A stretch of DNA of 64,000 nucleotides from Actinophytocola xinjiangensis (GTDB lineage: Bacteria > Actinomycetota > Actinomycetes > Mycobacteriales > Pseudonocardiaceae). The notes beneath the pieces were generated by a model that made no database searches, had not been told where the DNA came from, and saw nothing but the letters and a program-made list of their open reading frames with translations. The DNA is taken from contig NZ_MSIF01000001.1 in NCBI RefSeq assembly GCF_001921215.1, positions 496,001 through 560,000 on the forward strand. Direction: 5' to 3'. Of this stretch, positions 1 through 8,179 are shown piece after piece. Both the position numbers and the translations under genes were made by a program. The first letter of the stretch is position 1, and each line of letters begins with the position of its first letter.

Positions 1-2
1 AC

Positions 3-464
3 CGGCCCTACGCGCTGGCGCTGGGCGGGGCGATGTCCCACGACGCGCACCACGTGACGTCGATCGACCCGGAGCTGACCCACATCATGGCCTGCGTGCG
101 GGAGGCGTTGGAGACCACCGGGACCTCGGCCGCCGACGTGCGTTTCCTCAACGCCCACGGGCCGGGCACCGAGCAGTGCGACCGCGCGGAGACCGCCGTG
201 CTGGAACAGATCTTCCCCGACGACACCGCCGTGTTCTCGGTCAAGCCGCTGACCGGGCACTGCCAGAGCGCGGCCTCGGCGATCGAGGTCGCGGTGAGCG
301 CGTTGGGCTACGACCGGGGGCTGCTGCCGGCGCCGCCGACGGTCGCGCCCGGCCACCCCAACCTGCTCGACGGCCCGACCCCGATCTCCGGTGGGATCAC
401 GGTCAAGTCCTCGATCGGGATGGGTGGCCACAACTCGGCGGTCGTGTTGGCCCCGCCCGCGTGA
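3..464 (+). CDS. beta-ketoacyl synthase, C-terminal part (5' truncated)
   Basis: This frame is open from the window edge, so the N-terminal half with the active-site Cys lies upstream of base 1. The visible 153 residues are the C-terminal thiolase-fold half of a FabF-type ketosynthase. They contain the first catalytic His in NAHGPGTE and the second in KPLTGHCQSA, and end with the usual SSIGMGGHNSAVVL strand. The enzyme would catalyse decarboxylative Claisen condensation of an ACP-bound chain. It is convergent with the acyl-CoA dehydrogenase, only 36 bases away. A second complete KS lies at 6956, so this is an extra condensing enzyme of the same biosynthetic cluster, which therefore continues to the left. 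Family assignment is firm; substrate is unknown. Confidence 0.85.
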   Translation, partial: RPYALALGGAMSHDAHHVTSIDPELTHIMACVREALETTGTSAADVRFLNAHGPGTEQCDRAETAVLEQIFPDDTAVFSVKPLTGHCQSAASAIEVAVSALGYDRGLLPAPPTVAPGHPNLLDGPTPISGGITVKSSIGMGGHNSAVVLAPPA

Positions 465-500
465 ACCCACCACCGGCATGGCGCGACCGTGCCCGCATGG

Positions 501-1724
501 TCAACGTTCTGTCAAGGCCCGGTTCCGTTCCGGGTTCGCCGGGGTGGCCCGGCGCGGGTCGATCGCGCTCGCGATGATCGTCTTCTGGATCTCGCTGGTG
601 CCCTCGTAGACGCGCAGCGCCCGCACCTGGCGGTAGAGCCGTTCCGGCACGCTGCCGCTGACCAGACCGGCCGCGCCGAACACCTGGACCGAGGCGTCGA
701 CGATCTCCTGGGCGGCCTCGGTGGCGTGCAGCTTGGCGATGCTGGAGTGCCGGGCGAAGCGCCGGTTGCCGGTGTCGGTCTCCCACGCCGCCCGCGCCAC
801 CAGCAGCGCCGCGGCGTTGAGCTTGACCTCCATGTCGGCGAAGGTGGCCCGGATGGTCGGCAGGTCGAACAGGGTGGCCTCGCCCATCGGCCGGGCGCGT
901 GCCCAGCCCAGCGCGGCGTCGGCGGCCCGCCGGGCGTAGCCGACGGCCGCGGCGCCGACGGTCATCCGGTAGCGGTCCAGCATGTCCATGGCCACGACGA
1001 ATCCCTGGCCGGGCCGGCCCAGGACACACTCGGCCGGCACCCGGCAGTCCTCGAAGTCCAGGTGGGCGAAGGCGCGCGGGGCGATGGCGGCGATCCGTTC
1101 GCGGACCCGCAGGCCGGGGCTGGCGCCGGGGACCAGGAACGCGGTCAGGCCCAGCGCGCCGGGGCCCTCGCCGGTGCGGGCGATCACGCACAGCACGTCG
1201 GCGATGGCGGCGTGGGCGATCCACGCCTTGTCGCCGTTGAGCACGTAGTCCTCGCCGTCGCGCTCGGCGCGCAGCCCGAGGCCGGCGATGTCCGAGCCCC
1301 GGTCCAGTTCGGAGAGCGCGAAGGAGGCGATCAGCTCGCCGCTGGCCAGGCCGGGCAGGTAGCGGGCCTTCTGGGCGTCGGTGCCGAAGCGGGTGATCGG
1401 GCGGGCGGCGAGGGTGTGCACGGCGAAGCAGTTGTCGGGGGTGTCGTCGGTGTAGGCGAGGATCTCGCGGCCAAGGCACAGCGTCCGGAAGTCACCGTCG
1501 GCCGGCCGTCCGTTGGCGGGGTCGAGGAAGCCGAACCAGCCGTCCTCGCCCAGGGCGCGCAGCGTGCGCCGCACGGCCTGCTCACGGAACTCGTCCTGCT
1601 CGTGCGGCACGTCCCACAGGTCGGTGTGCCCGGCGCACCAGCGGTCGAGGCGCTGCGCGTGGTCGAGGTGTCGCGGTTCGTAGAAGGGCAGGCCGAGGAT
1701 CTCCCGGTCGAAGGACGTGCTCAC
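501..1724 (-). CDS. acyl-CoA (or acyl-ACP) dehydrogenase
   Basis: A full-length 407-aa flavin-dependent acyl-CoA dehydrogenase, normally performing alpha,beta-desaturation of an acyl thioester with FAD. The FAD-binding middle region (FALSELDRGSD, then GDKAWIAHA) and the C-terminal helical domain are complete. The catalytic base sits in the standard YEGTSEIQ motif near residue 380. It is the last gene of the minus-strand operon starting with the exporter at 6541, and its ATG lies one base after the diiron oxidase stop. In this setting it probably tailors a carrier-bound intermediate, either desaturating a chain or oxidising a C-N or N-N unit, rather than serving fatty-acid breakdown. The substrate is inference. 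Confidence 0.85.
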   Translation of the reverse strand: MSTSFDREILGLPFYEPRHLDHAQRLDRWCAGHTDLWDVPHEQDEFREQAVRRTLRALGEDGWFGFLDPANGRPADGDFRTLCLGREILAYTDDTPDNCFAVHTLAARPITRFGTDAQKARYLPGLASGELIASFALSELDRGSDIAGLGLRAERDGEDYVLNGDKAWIAHAAIADVLCVIARTGEGPGALGLTAFLVPGASPGLRVRERIAAIAPRAFAHLDFEDCRVPAECVLGRPGQGFVVAMDMLDRYRMTVGAAAVGYARRAADAALGWARARPMGEATLFDLPTIRATFADMEVKLNAAALLVARAAWETDTGNRRFARHSSIAKLHATEAAQEIVDASVQVFGAAGLVSGSVPERLYRQVRALRVYEGTSEIQKTIIASAIDPRRATPANPERNRALTER

Positions 1725-1725
1725 G

Positions 1726-3936
1726 TCAGATCACCAACTCGTTCGCGTTCTCGGCGGGGGCGTCGGCCACGGGGGTGTCGGTCAGCTCGGCCATCAGCTG
1801 GGGTTCGGCGAAGTAGGCGAAGGAGGCGTAGCCACGCCAGATCCGCCGCCACTCCGTGTCTACAGAGGACGGTCCGAGATCACGTCGGACGTCGTCGAGG
1901 TAGGAGGTGATCGCGTCCACCGCCTGCCGGGAGTGGCCGGCGGAGAAGTTGTCGATCGTCAGGTGCGCCTCCTCGTAGGCGGTGTCGAAACCGTGGTGGC
2001 GCAGGCGCTGGATCTCGTTCATCCGCATCTGGCCCAGCCCGTACATCTCGATCCCGAGGTTGTAGCCGAGGATCTCGTTGTAGAAGGTGTCCGGGAACAG
2101 CGACAGGCTCAGCTGGTGGTTGGCCGACTCGTACTGCCGGTGGCTCTCGGAGAGCTGGTCCTGCTCGCGGAACTCCGGGCAGCGCAGGTGCGGCAGCACG
2201 AAGTCCATGCTGGCCAGCACCTGGTGGATCAGCGTCAGGTGGTTCTTGGCCAGCTCGCCCCGGCCCATCTCGTCGGCGTAGATGGCCAGCAGCAGGCCGT
2301 CGCTGGCCCGCCGGTAGCGCCCGACGTTGCCGATGCGGTGTGCCCAGGTGCCGTCGATCAGGTTGCCCAGCGCGAGGTCGGCCTGGCCGAAGCGGACCTC
2401 CTCGCGGCCGGGGATCTCGGTCAGCGGCCGGTAGGGCTCGACGAGCTTCTCCCAGTACACCCGGTCGACGCGGGCGGCGAGCGCCTCGGGGGAGTAGTCG
2501 AACCAGCTGGCGTCGGTGAACCGGCCGCGCGCGCCGTGGGTGAACATGATCTCCGCGTCGACCAGGCCGCGCAGCGCCCGGCGCCTGGCCAGCGGCAGCA
2601 GGTTCGGGAAGTGCTCGACGTTCACCAGCCGGTAGAGGGTTTCGCGCTCGTCGGGCAGGCCGGGGTCGGCGAAGCGCACGTGGGGCGGGTCGGCCGCCGC
2701 CACCGCGGCGGACAGGCGCGCGGCGGCGTCGTCACCGGCGCGGTTCTCGTCGATCTCGATCGGTGACCGGTCGCCGCTCTGGGCCAGCGCGACCCACTCG
2801 GCGAGGGTCGCGGCCTCGTCCTCGTCGAAGATGCCGAACATCGGGCCGCCGAAGCGCAGCGCGTCGAGCAGCCGGCAGCCGCCGGTGGGCAGCGGCTTGA
2901 CCTGGCGGGAGCGGCGCAGCTCGTCGAGGAACGCGGCGAGGTCCAGGTCGGGGTCGGCGAAGGTGTCGGTGAGCCGCTGCCCACGCACGGTGACACCGCC
3001 GTGCTGGCGGCCGGCGAACGGCGCGTGCCGGGCGACGATGTCGGCGACCCGGGAGTGCACCGAGCGGCCGGCGTGCCAGTCGGCCAGCTCGACCAGCAGC
3101 CGGGTCTGCTCCAGCTCCAGCTCGACGACGCGGGCCACCGAGGCGCGCAGCCGGGCGCGTTCGGCCGGGCCCCTCGGCGAGGTGGCGGTCAGCGACAGGT
3201 ACTCGGCGAGCGTGGCCCGCAGGCCGTGCTCGGCCAGCACGGGCGGCACGCCGGCGAGCCGGTCGTCGACGGCCAGCGCGTGGAAGGCGTAGTGCGCGCC
3301 GACGACCTCGGGCAGCAGGCTGGTGGCCACCCGGGACAGCGCGAGGTGGAAGCACGCGTGCCAGGCGGTCAGCGGGCGGGTCCTGGCGGCGGTGAGGAAC
3401 GCGTCGGCCGCCAGGTCGGGCAGGTCGATCCCGTCCTGTTCCAGCGCGCGGTGCCGGACGTGGTGCACCGAGCGCTGCGGGCTGCCGTCGCCCTTGAGCG
3501 TGAGGTGGTCGCGCAGCAGCCGGTTGACGATGATCGCCGGCTGGGTGGCCGGTGAGGACACCGTGTCCAGCCAGCAGCCGCCGAGCTGGCCGATGACCGC
3601 CCGCTCCCGCGCGGCGGCCCGGCGGTGCGCCGGCTCGTGCCGGGCGAGGGCGTCGAGCAGGACCCCGATCCGCGCCCGCGCGTCCGCGACGACGGCGACG
3701 ACGTCCTCGGTGCTGACGTCCTCGGTGCTGGTCTCCCCCTCTCCCGGCGGTGGCAGGAAGGCGTGCACGATCCGGCGCGCGGCCAGCTGCGCGGCCTCGG
3801 ACTCCTGGTCGCGCAGCAGCCGGCGGAACACCGCGCGCGGGTCACCGGCCAGCAGCTCGGCGGCCCGCTCCCCGGTGCCGGGGGTGAACTCGACGGTGGT
3901 GAGCGCCGATGACGTGGTCCGGTCCGGCAGTTCCAT
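1726..3936 (-). CDS. iron-containing redox enzyme (heme-oxygenase-like diiron oxidase)
   Basis: A large 736-aa member of the iron-containing redox enzyme family, whose C-terminal part has the heme-oxygenase-like diiron fold. Likely ligand helices are visible: DEMGRGELAKNH (E and H), LGIEMYGLGQ (E) and the late EEAHLTIDNFSAGH (E, H, D, H). Relatives such as BesC, UndA and SznF use O2 for fragmentation, desaturation or N-oxygenation. The first 350 residues are mostly helical with no motif I can name, so this protein is two to three times the size of the small stand-alone members. It follows the KAS III gene by 9 bases and precedes the dehydrogenase. Oxidation of the hydrazine-type unit, or of the chain, is plausible but unproven. 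Confidence 0.75.
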   Translation of the reverse strand: MELPDRTTSSALTTVEFTPGTGERAAELLAGDPRAVFRRLLRDQESEAAQLAARRIVHAFLPPPGEGETSTEDVSTEDVVAVVADARARIGVLLDALARHEPAHRRAAARERAVIGQLGGCWLDTVSSPATQPAIIVNRLLRDHLTLKGDGSPQRSVHHVRHRALEQDGIDLPDLAADAFLTAARTRPLTAWHACFHLALSRVATSLLPEVVGAHYAFHALAVDDRLAGVPPVLAEHGLRATLAEYLSLTATSPRGPAERARLRASVARVVELELEQTRLLVELADWHAGRSVHSRVADIVARHAPFAGRQHGGVTVRGQRLTDTFADPDLDLAAFLDELRRSRQVKPLPTGGCRLLDALRFGGPMFGIFDEDEAATLAEWVALAQSGDRSPIEIDENRAGDDAAARLSAAVAAADPPHVRFADPGLPDERETLYRLVNVEHFPNLLPLARRRALRGLVDAEIMFTHGARGRFTDASWFDYSPEALAARVDRVYWEKLVEPYRPLTEIPGREEVRFGQADLALGNLIDGTWAHRIGNVGRYRRASDGLLLAIYADEMGRGELAKNHLTLIHQVLASMDFVLPHLRCPEFREQDQLSESHRQYESANHQLSLSLFPDTFYNEILGYNLGIEMYGLGQMRMNEIQRLRHHGFDTAYEEAHLTIDNFSAGHSRQAVDAITSYLDDVRRDLGPSSVDTEWRRIWRGYASFAYFAEPQLMAELTDTPVADAPAENANELVI

Positions 3937-3945
3937 GTCCGCCTC

Positions 3946-4866
3946 CTACTGTCCGGCCCGCCGGCGCAGCAGCACACCGGCGCGCGAGCCGGGCACGCTG
4001 GCCGCCAGCAGGTAGTGCGCGCCGTCGCGCAGCTGGCCGGCCCGGTCGCGGTCGACCAGGTTGATCAGCGGGTCGGCGGCGAAGCAGTGCCCGAGCCGGG
4101 TGATGTTGTCCAGGTGGAGCTGGGTCGCCTCGAACCCGGCCTGCATCTCCTTGAGGTACACGACCGGCTTGTAGACGTTGGTGTGCAGCAGGCCGGCCAG
4201 GTCGGTCACCGCCAGACCGAACGGCGTGAGCAGCCGCTCGTTGACCCGCACGCTCAGCTCGGGGTTGATCTCGTTGGCCCAGTCCAGCTCGCCGGCCCTG
4301 GTGGCGCTGGCGCAGCCGAGCAGTTCCTGGTCGCCGGGGTCCTCGCTGGTCACCAGGCAGCTGGCGGCGCCATCGCTGAACAGTGCGAACTTGTCCATCC
4401 GGGTGGTCTCGTCGGTGACCCGGTCGGTGGTGACGACCAGGACCCGCCGGTGGCGCCCGGAGCGCACGTACGCGTCGGCGACGTGGAGGCCGGCGAGCAG
4501 GTTCGTGCACCGGTTGAGGCCGACCCCGACGAAGTCCGCGTCGGGAGTGCCCAGCCCGGTGAGCACCCGTTCGACGAACGCCCCGTGCACACCGGTGCCG
4601 ACCGGGAAACCGGTCGAGCACAGCACGACCGCCTCGACCGCCGCCGGGTCGAGGCCGGCCGACGCCAGGGTCGCGGCACCGGACTCGACGGCCAGGTCCT
4701 CGATGGCCCGTTCGGTGCGCCGGACCGTGCCCCAGCCCCACAGGTTCGCCCTCGGCTTCATCCGGAACTCGGCGACCCGCTCGGCGAAGCCGGTGATCGC
4801 GGTGTGGTCCAGCTCTGTCTCACCCAGCACGTAGTGCGGCGCGGTGAGCACGACGGGGCGGTCCAC
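3946..4866 (-). CDS. divergent 3-oxoacyl-ACP synthase III-like enzyme
   Basis: A 306-aa KAS III/thiolase-fold enzyme that starts at a GTG overlapping the thioesterase stop by one base (TAGTG). The nucleophile is Cys120 in GLNRCTN and the His is H228 in LLHTNVYK. The usual third residue, Asn in the GNTSAAS loop, is replaced in RLGHCFAADPL by a His (about residue 260). Classical FabH enzymes start fatty-acid chains. Divergent relatives in biosynthetic clusters transfer acyl groups to O or N nucleophiles instead. The altered loop suggests chain transfer or ester/amide formation rather than ordinary priming. It sits between the thioesterase and the diiron oxidase in one operon. The longer upstream open frame in the same phase overlaps the thioesterase and is not used. 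Confidence 0.7.
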   Translation of the reverse strand: MDRPVVLTAPHYVLGETELDHTAITGFAERVAEFRMKPRANLWGWGTVRRTERAIEDLAVESGAATLASAGLDPAAVEAVVLCSTGFPVGTGVHGAFVERVLTGLGTPDADFVGVGLNRCTNLLAGLHVADAYVRSGRHRRVLVVTTDRVTDETTRMDKFALFSDGAASCLVTSEDPGDQELLGCASATRAGELDWANEINPELSVRVNERLLTPFGLAVTDLAGLLHTNVYKPVVYLKEMQAGFEATQLHLDNITRLGHCFAADPLINLVDRDRAGQLRDGAHYLLAASVPGSRAGVLLRRRAGQ

Positions 4867-5630
4867 TAGATCACCTCGACGTGGTCGTTGGCGGTGTCGG
4901 CGGCGGGGTCGCGCCGCAGGGCCGCGCGCAGGACGTCGGTGACCGCGCCGGGGCGGTCGGTGAAGTAGAAGTGGCCGCCCGCGCGCCAGTGGTAGTCGGG
5001 CACCGAGGTGAACTCGCGTTCCCACGGGTGCAGCACGCCGCCGCCGACCCGCCAGTCGTCGTCCCCGTTGACCAGCGACGCGGCCACCGGCAGCGGCTCG
5101 GCCGGCCGGTAGCGGTAGCCGGCGAACAGCCGCACGTCGGCCCGCAGCGCCGCCAGCAGCAACTCGGCGACCTCGGGGTCCTCGACGATCTCCCTGGCCA
5201 GGCCCTCGTGCCGGGCGGTCGCCTCGACGAACTCGTCCCACGGCAGGCCGGCGGCCCACACGATGTACTCGGTCGGCAGCAGCGACGGCGCCGCGCAGCC
5301 GGAGACCACCAGGTGGCGGACCCGCTCCGGCAGCCGCCGGGCGACCTCGAAGGCGATCAGACCACCGAGGCTGTGCCCGGCCAGACACACCGGCCCGGTC
5401 AGGTCGCCGACCGCGGCGGCCGCGTCGTCGGCCAGCTCCGCCAGGCTCGCCGGCGCCGGCTCGGCGAACCGGTGGGCCCGGCCGGGGGCGCACGCCACCC
5501 GGACCGTCACCTCCGGCAGCTCCCGCTGCCAGGCGAGGTAGGTCCGAGGGTCGCCGCCGGCGTGCGGGAAGCAGACCACGGTCGGCGCGTCCGGTCCCGG
5601 CCCGCCGTCGGTGAGGAACCAGGCGCTCAT
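4866..5630 (-). CDS. type II thioesterase
   Basis: A 254-aa alpha/beta hydrolase of the external (type II) thioesterase family that edits or releases acyl chains on NRPS/PKS carrier proteins. The motifs are FPHAGGDPRTY near residue 22, the nucleophile elbow GHSLGG near residue 85, the acid in NGDDDW and the catalytic His in AGGHFYF. The chosen ATG overlaps the exporter stop by four bases (ATGA). It lies in the operon exporter, thioesterase, KAS III, diiron oxidase, dehydrogenase. No integrated thioesterase domain is present in the NRPS or PKS genes of this window, so this protein could proofread or could assist release. Confidence 0.9.
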   Translation of the reverse strand: MSAWFLTDGGPGPDAPTVVCFPHAGGDPRTYLAWQRELPEVTVRVACAPGRAHRFAEPAPASLAELADDAAAAVGDLTGPVCLAGHSLGGLIAFEVARRLPERVRHLVVSGCAAPSLLPTEYIVWAAGLPWDEFVEATARHEGLAREIVEDPEVAELLLAALRADVRLFAGYRYRPAEPLPVAASLVNGDDDWRVGGGVLHPWEREFTSVPDYHWRAGGHFYFTDRPGAVTDVLRAALRRDPAADTANDHVEVI

Positions 5631-6541
5631 CGCCGCTCCGCCGGTACCGGGGCGGCGGCGCGCCGGCGGGACAGGGCGACTCCGGCCAGGCACAGCACGC
5701 CGCCGGCCACGGCCAGCAGCCCCGGCACCTCGCCGAGCAGCACCCAGGACATCAGGATCGCCAGTACCGGCACCAGGAACGTGGTGATGCCCATGACACT
5801 GGCCGGGGTCCTGGCCAGCGCGTAGGCCCAGGTGGAGAACGCCAGCGCGGTGGGCAGCACACCCAGGTACACGACGTTCAGGATGGCCGAGGGGGTCGCG
5901 TCGCCGAGTTCGGTGACCAGCTGGCCGGTGAACGGCAGGCACGCGACGGCCCCGACGACACAGCCGAAGGTGGTCACCTGGGCGGCGGAGGCCTTGCGCA
6001 GCGCGGGTTTCTGCAGGATCACCCCGCCGGCGGAGGCGACAGCGGCGAGCACGCACAGCAGCACGCCGCGCAGCGAGTCGTCGGTCGAGCCGGCGACCGA
6101 GAGTCCGATGAGGACGGTACCGGCGACGGCCACCCCGAGCCCGGTGACCAGGTTCCTGGACAGCTGCTCGCCCAGCAGCGCGCCGCTCACCGAGGCGACC
6201 AGGATCGGCGCCAGCCCGATGAGCATGGCGGCCGTGCCGGCGTCGACCTCCTGCTCGCCCCAGTTCAGCGCGACCTGGTAGAGGGCGAACCAGAGCACCC
6301 CCGACCCGGCGATGGCCGGCCAGGCGGCGCGCGGCGGCAGCCCACCCCGGCGCAGCACCAGGATCGCGACCAGGACCGCCGAGGCGACCAGCAGCCGGCC
6401 CAGCGCCAGCGCGCCGTGCGAGAACGACGGTGCGGCGGCGCGGATGCCGACGAACGCGGAGGCCCAGAGCAGCATGGTGACGACGACGGCCGCGATGGCC
6501 AGCCGCTGCCCGCCGGGCGCCGGCTCGGATGGCGGACTCAT
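5627..6541 (-). CDS. EamA/DMT-family exporter
   Basis: A 304-aa drug/metabolite transporter family protein with about ten hydrophobic segments and two EamA repeats (second near residues 160-290, including GVILQKPALR and PTALAFSTWAYAL). It starts the minus-strand operon that carries the thioesterase and oxidative enzymes, and it is divergent from the PKS operon. Export or self-resistance for the cluster product is the natural inference. DMT transporters often move amino-acid-like or small metabolites, so export of an intermediate is also possible. Confidence 0.85.
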   Translation of the reverse strand: MSPPSEPAPGGQRLAIAAVVVTMLLWASAFVGIRAAAPSFSHGALALGRLLVASAVLVAILVLRRGGLPPRAAWPAIAGSGVLWFALYQVALNWGEQEVDAGTAAMLIGLAPILVASVSGALLGEQLSRNLVTGLGVAVAGTVLIGLSVAGSTDDSLRGVLLCVLAAVASAGGVILQKPALRKASAAQVTTFGCVVGAVACLPFTGQLVTELGDATPSAILNVVYLGVLPTALAFSTWAYALARTPASVMGITTFLVPVLAILMSWVLLGEVPGLLAVAGGVLCLAGVALSRRRAAAPVPAERR

Positions 6542-6590
6542 GGTCGGTGAGGCTAGCCGGGCGCCGGCCCCCGGCAGGGCGTGCGCGCTG

Positions 6591-6674
6591 GCAGGAACCT
6601 GTCAGCGCCGGCCGGGGGCGACCACTTCCTGCAATCGCCGGCTCTCCCGTCGGCCCGTCGGCCGGTCGTAGACT
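6591..6674. promoter_or_regulatory. divergent promoter region with inverted repeat
   Basis: The 163-base gap between the exporter and the PKS ACP must hold both promoters. It contains a perfect 7-bp inverted repeat, GCAGGAA (6591-6597) and TTCCTGC (6626-6632). A TAGACT hexamer at 6669-6674 could be the -10 box for the plus-strand operon. The ACP start is preceded by a strong AAGGAGGT ribosome-binding site. The pathway LuxR-type regulator is a candidate ligand, but nothing in the sequence proves it. Confidence 0.3.
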
Positions 6675-6704
6675 CCGGCCGACAACCGAAGGAGGTCGGT
6701 CGCG

Positions 6705-6959
6705 ATGACCTCGATGATCGAGTCCCGCAAGCAGGAGATCCGCCGGATCGTCTGCGAGACACTGGAAATCGACCCCGACGTGGTGACCGACGACAGCTCG
6801 TTCCGCGACGACCACGACGCCGACTCGTTGCGTGCCATCGAGATCGTCGCCGCGCTCGAGGAGGAGCTGGAGATCAAGATCGACCAGAGCGAGCTGGTGC
6901 GCATGGTCGATCTCGCCGGGGTGTACGCCGTGGTGTCCGAGGCGTTCGGCGAGCGGTGA
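6705..6959 (+). CDS. acyl carrier protein (type II PKS)
   Basis: An 84-aa free-standing acyl carrier protein with the phosphopantetheine attachment Ser41 in DADSLRAIE. It has the acidic helix II typical of type II fatty-acid/PKS carriers. It is preceded by AAGGAGGT and begins the plus-strand operon ACP, KS, KS-like, dehydratase, KR. It would carry the growing chain of the highly reducing type II PKS. A second possible ATG lies three codons downstream. The next gene starts in its stop codon (GTGA). Confidence 0.93.
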   Translation: MTSMIESRKQEIRRIVCETLEIDPDVVTDDSSFRDDHDADSLRAIEIVAALEEELEIKIDQSELVRMVDLAGVYAVVSEAFGER

Positions 6960-8179
6960 ACGTGCCTGCCGGCCGGCGCCGCGTGGTGGTCACCGGCCTC
7001 GGCGCGGTGACCGCGATCGGCGTCGGCGCGCCGGAGTTCGGCGCCGGGCTGCGCGCCGGCCGGGACGCCGCCCGACCGGTGAGTTCCCCGGCGCTCAAGG
7101 ACTTCGGGCACGCCAACGCCTGCGAGGTCGGCGAGTTCGACCCGTCACCGTGGCTGCGGACCGTCGACCCGGCGACCGTCGGCCGGGCCGCCGGGTTCGG
7201 GCTCGCGGCCGCCAGGATGGCGACCGGAGGCGTGCCGGCCGAGGTACTGGCCGGGCGGCCGAGCGTGGTGGCGATGGGCACCGCCTACGGCGAGGCGGCC
7301 ACCGACCTCGACCGGTTGACCGAGCAGGAGATCGCCGGCGGTCCGGCCGGGATGGATCCCGCCCTGGCCCGGCGGATGAGCGCCGGGCGCCTGGCCACCG
7401 CGGTGGCCAGGGAACTGGGGTTGCGCGACACCGAGGCGGTCACCCTGCCGACCGCGTGCGCCGCCGGCAACTACGCCATCGGGTACGGCCTGGACGCGAT
7501 CCGCACCGGCGACGCCGACCTGGCGGTGTGCGGCGGCGCGGACGCCCTGTGCCGCAAGACGATGGCCGGCTTCACCCGGCTCGGCGCGATGGACCCCGAC
7601 CGCTGCCGCCCGTTCGACAGCGGCCGTGCCGGCATGCTCGCCGGCGAGGGTGCCGCCGTGCTGCTGCTGGAGGAACTGGAGCACGCGCTGGCCAGGGGCG
7701 CCGACATCCACGCCGAGGTCCTCGGCTACGGGCTGAGCTGCGACGCCGAGCACCCGGTGGCCCCGGCCGTCGACGGGGTGGCCCGGGGCATGCGCCGCGC
7801 GCTGCGTGACTCCGGGGTCGAACCGTCCACGGTGGACCTGATCTCCGCGCACGGCACCGCCACCCAGGCCAACGACCTCGCCGAGGCGCGGGCCATCCAC
7901 GAGGTGTTCGCCGACGGCCCACCCAGAACGGTCGGCCTCAAGTCGATGCTCGGCCACACCCTCGGCGCGTCCGCCGCGCTCGGCGCGGTCGGCTGCGTGC
8001 TGGCCATCGAGGGCGGGTTCGCGCCGCCGACGATCAACCACCGGGAGACCGACCCGGAGTGTGACCTGGACTGCGTGCCGAACGCGGCGGTCGAGGCGGA
8101 CCTGCGGGTGGTGCAGAGCAACGCGCTGGCCTTCGGCGGCAACAACGCCATCGTCCTGTTCGGACGGTACCCGGCATGA
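6956..8179 (+). CDS. ketosynthase of highly reducing type II PKS
   Basis: A 407-aa FabF-type ketosynthase starting at GTG within GTGA. The catalytic triad is complete: Cys168 in PTACAAG, His299 in SAHGTAT and His334 in MLGHTLGAS. It would elongate ACP-bound chains with malonyl units. Its immediate partner at 8176 lacks the Cys, so the pair has the KS/chain-length-factor arrangement seen in aryl-polyene and ishigamide/skyllamycin-type highly reducing type II systems. Translational coupling with both neighbours supports a 1:1 heterodimer. Confidence 0.9.
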   Translation: MNVPAGRRRVVVTGLGAVTAIGVGAPEFGAGLRAGRDAARPVSSPALKDFGHANACEVGEFDPSPWLRTVDPATVGRAAGFGLAAARMATGGVPAEVLAGRPSVVAMGTAYGEAATDLDRLTEQEIAGGPAGMDPALARRMSAGRLATAVARELGLRDTEAVTLPTACAAGNYAIGYGLDAIRTGDADLAVCGGADALCRKTMAGFTRLGAMDPDRCRPFDSGRAGMLAGEGAAVLLLEELEHALARGADIHAEVLGYGLSCDAEHPVAPAVDGVARGMRRALRDSGVEPSTVDLISAHGTATQANDLAEARAIHEVFADGPPRTVGLKSMLGHTLGASAALGAVGCVLAIEGGFAPPTINHRETDPECDLDCVPNAAVEADLRVVQSNALAFGGNNAIVLFGRYPA

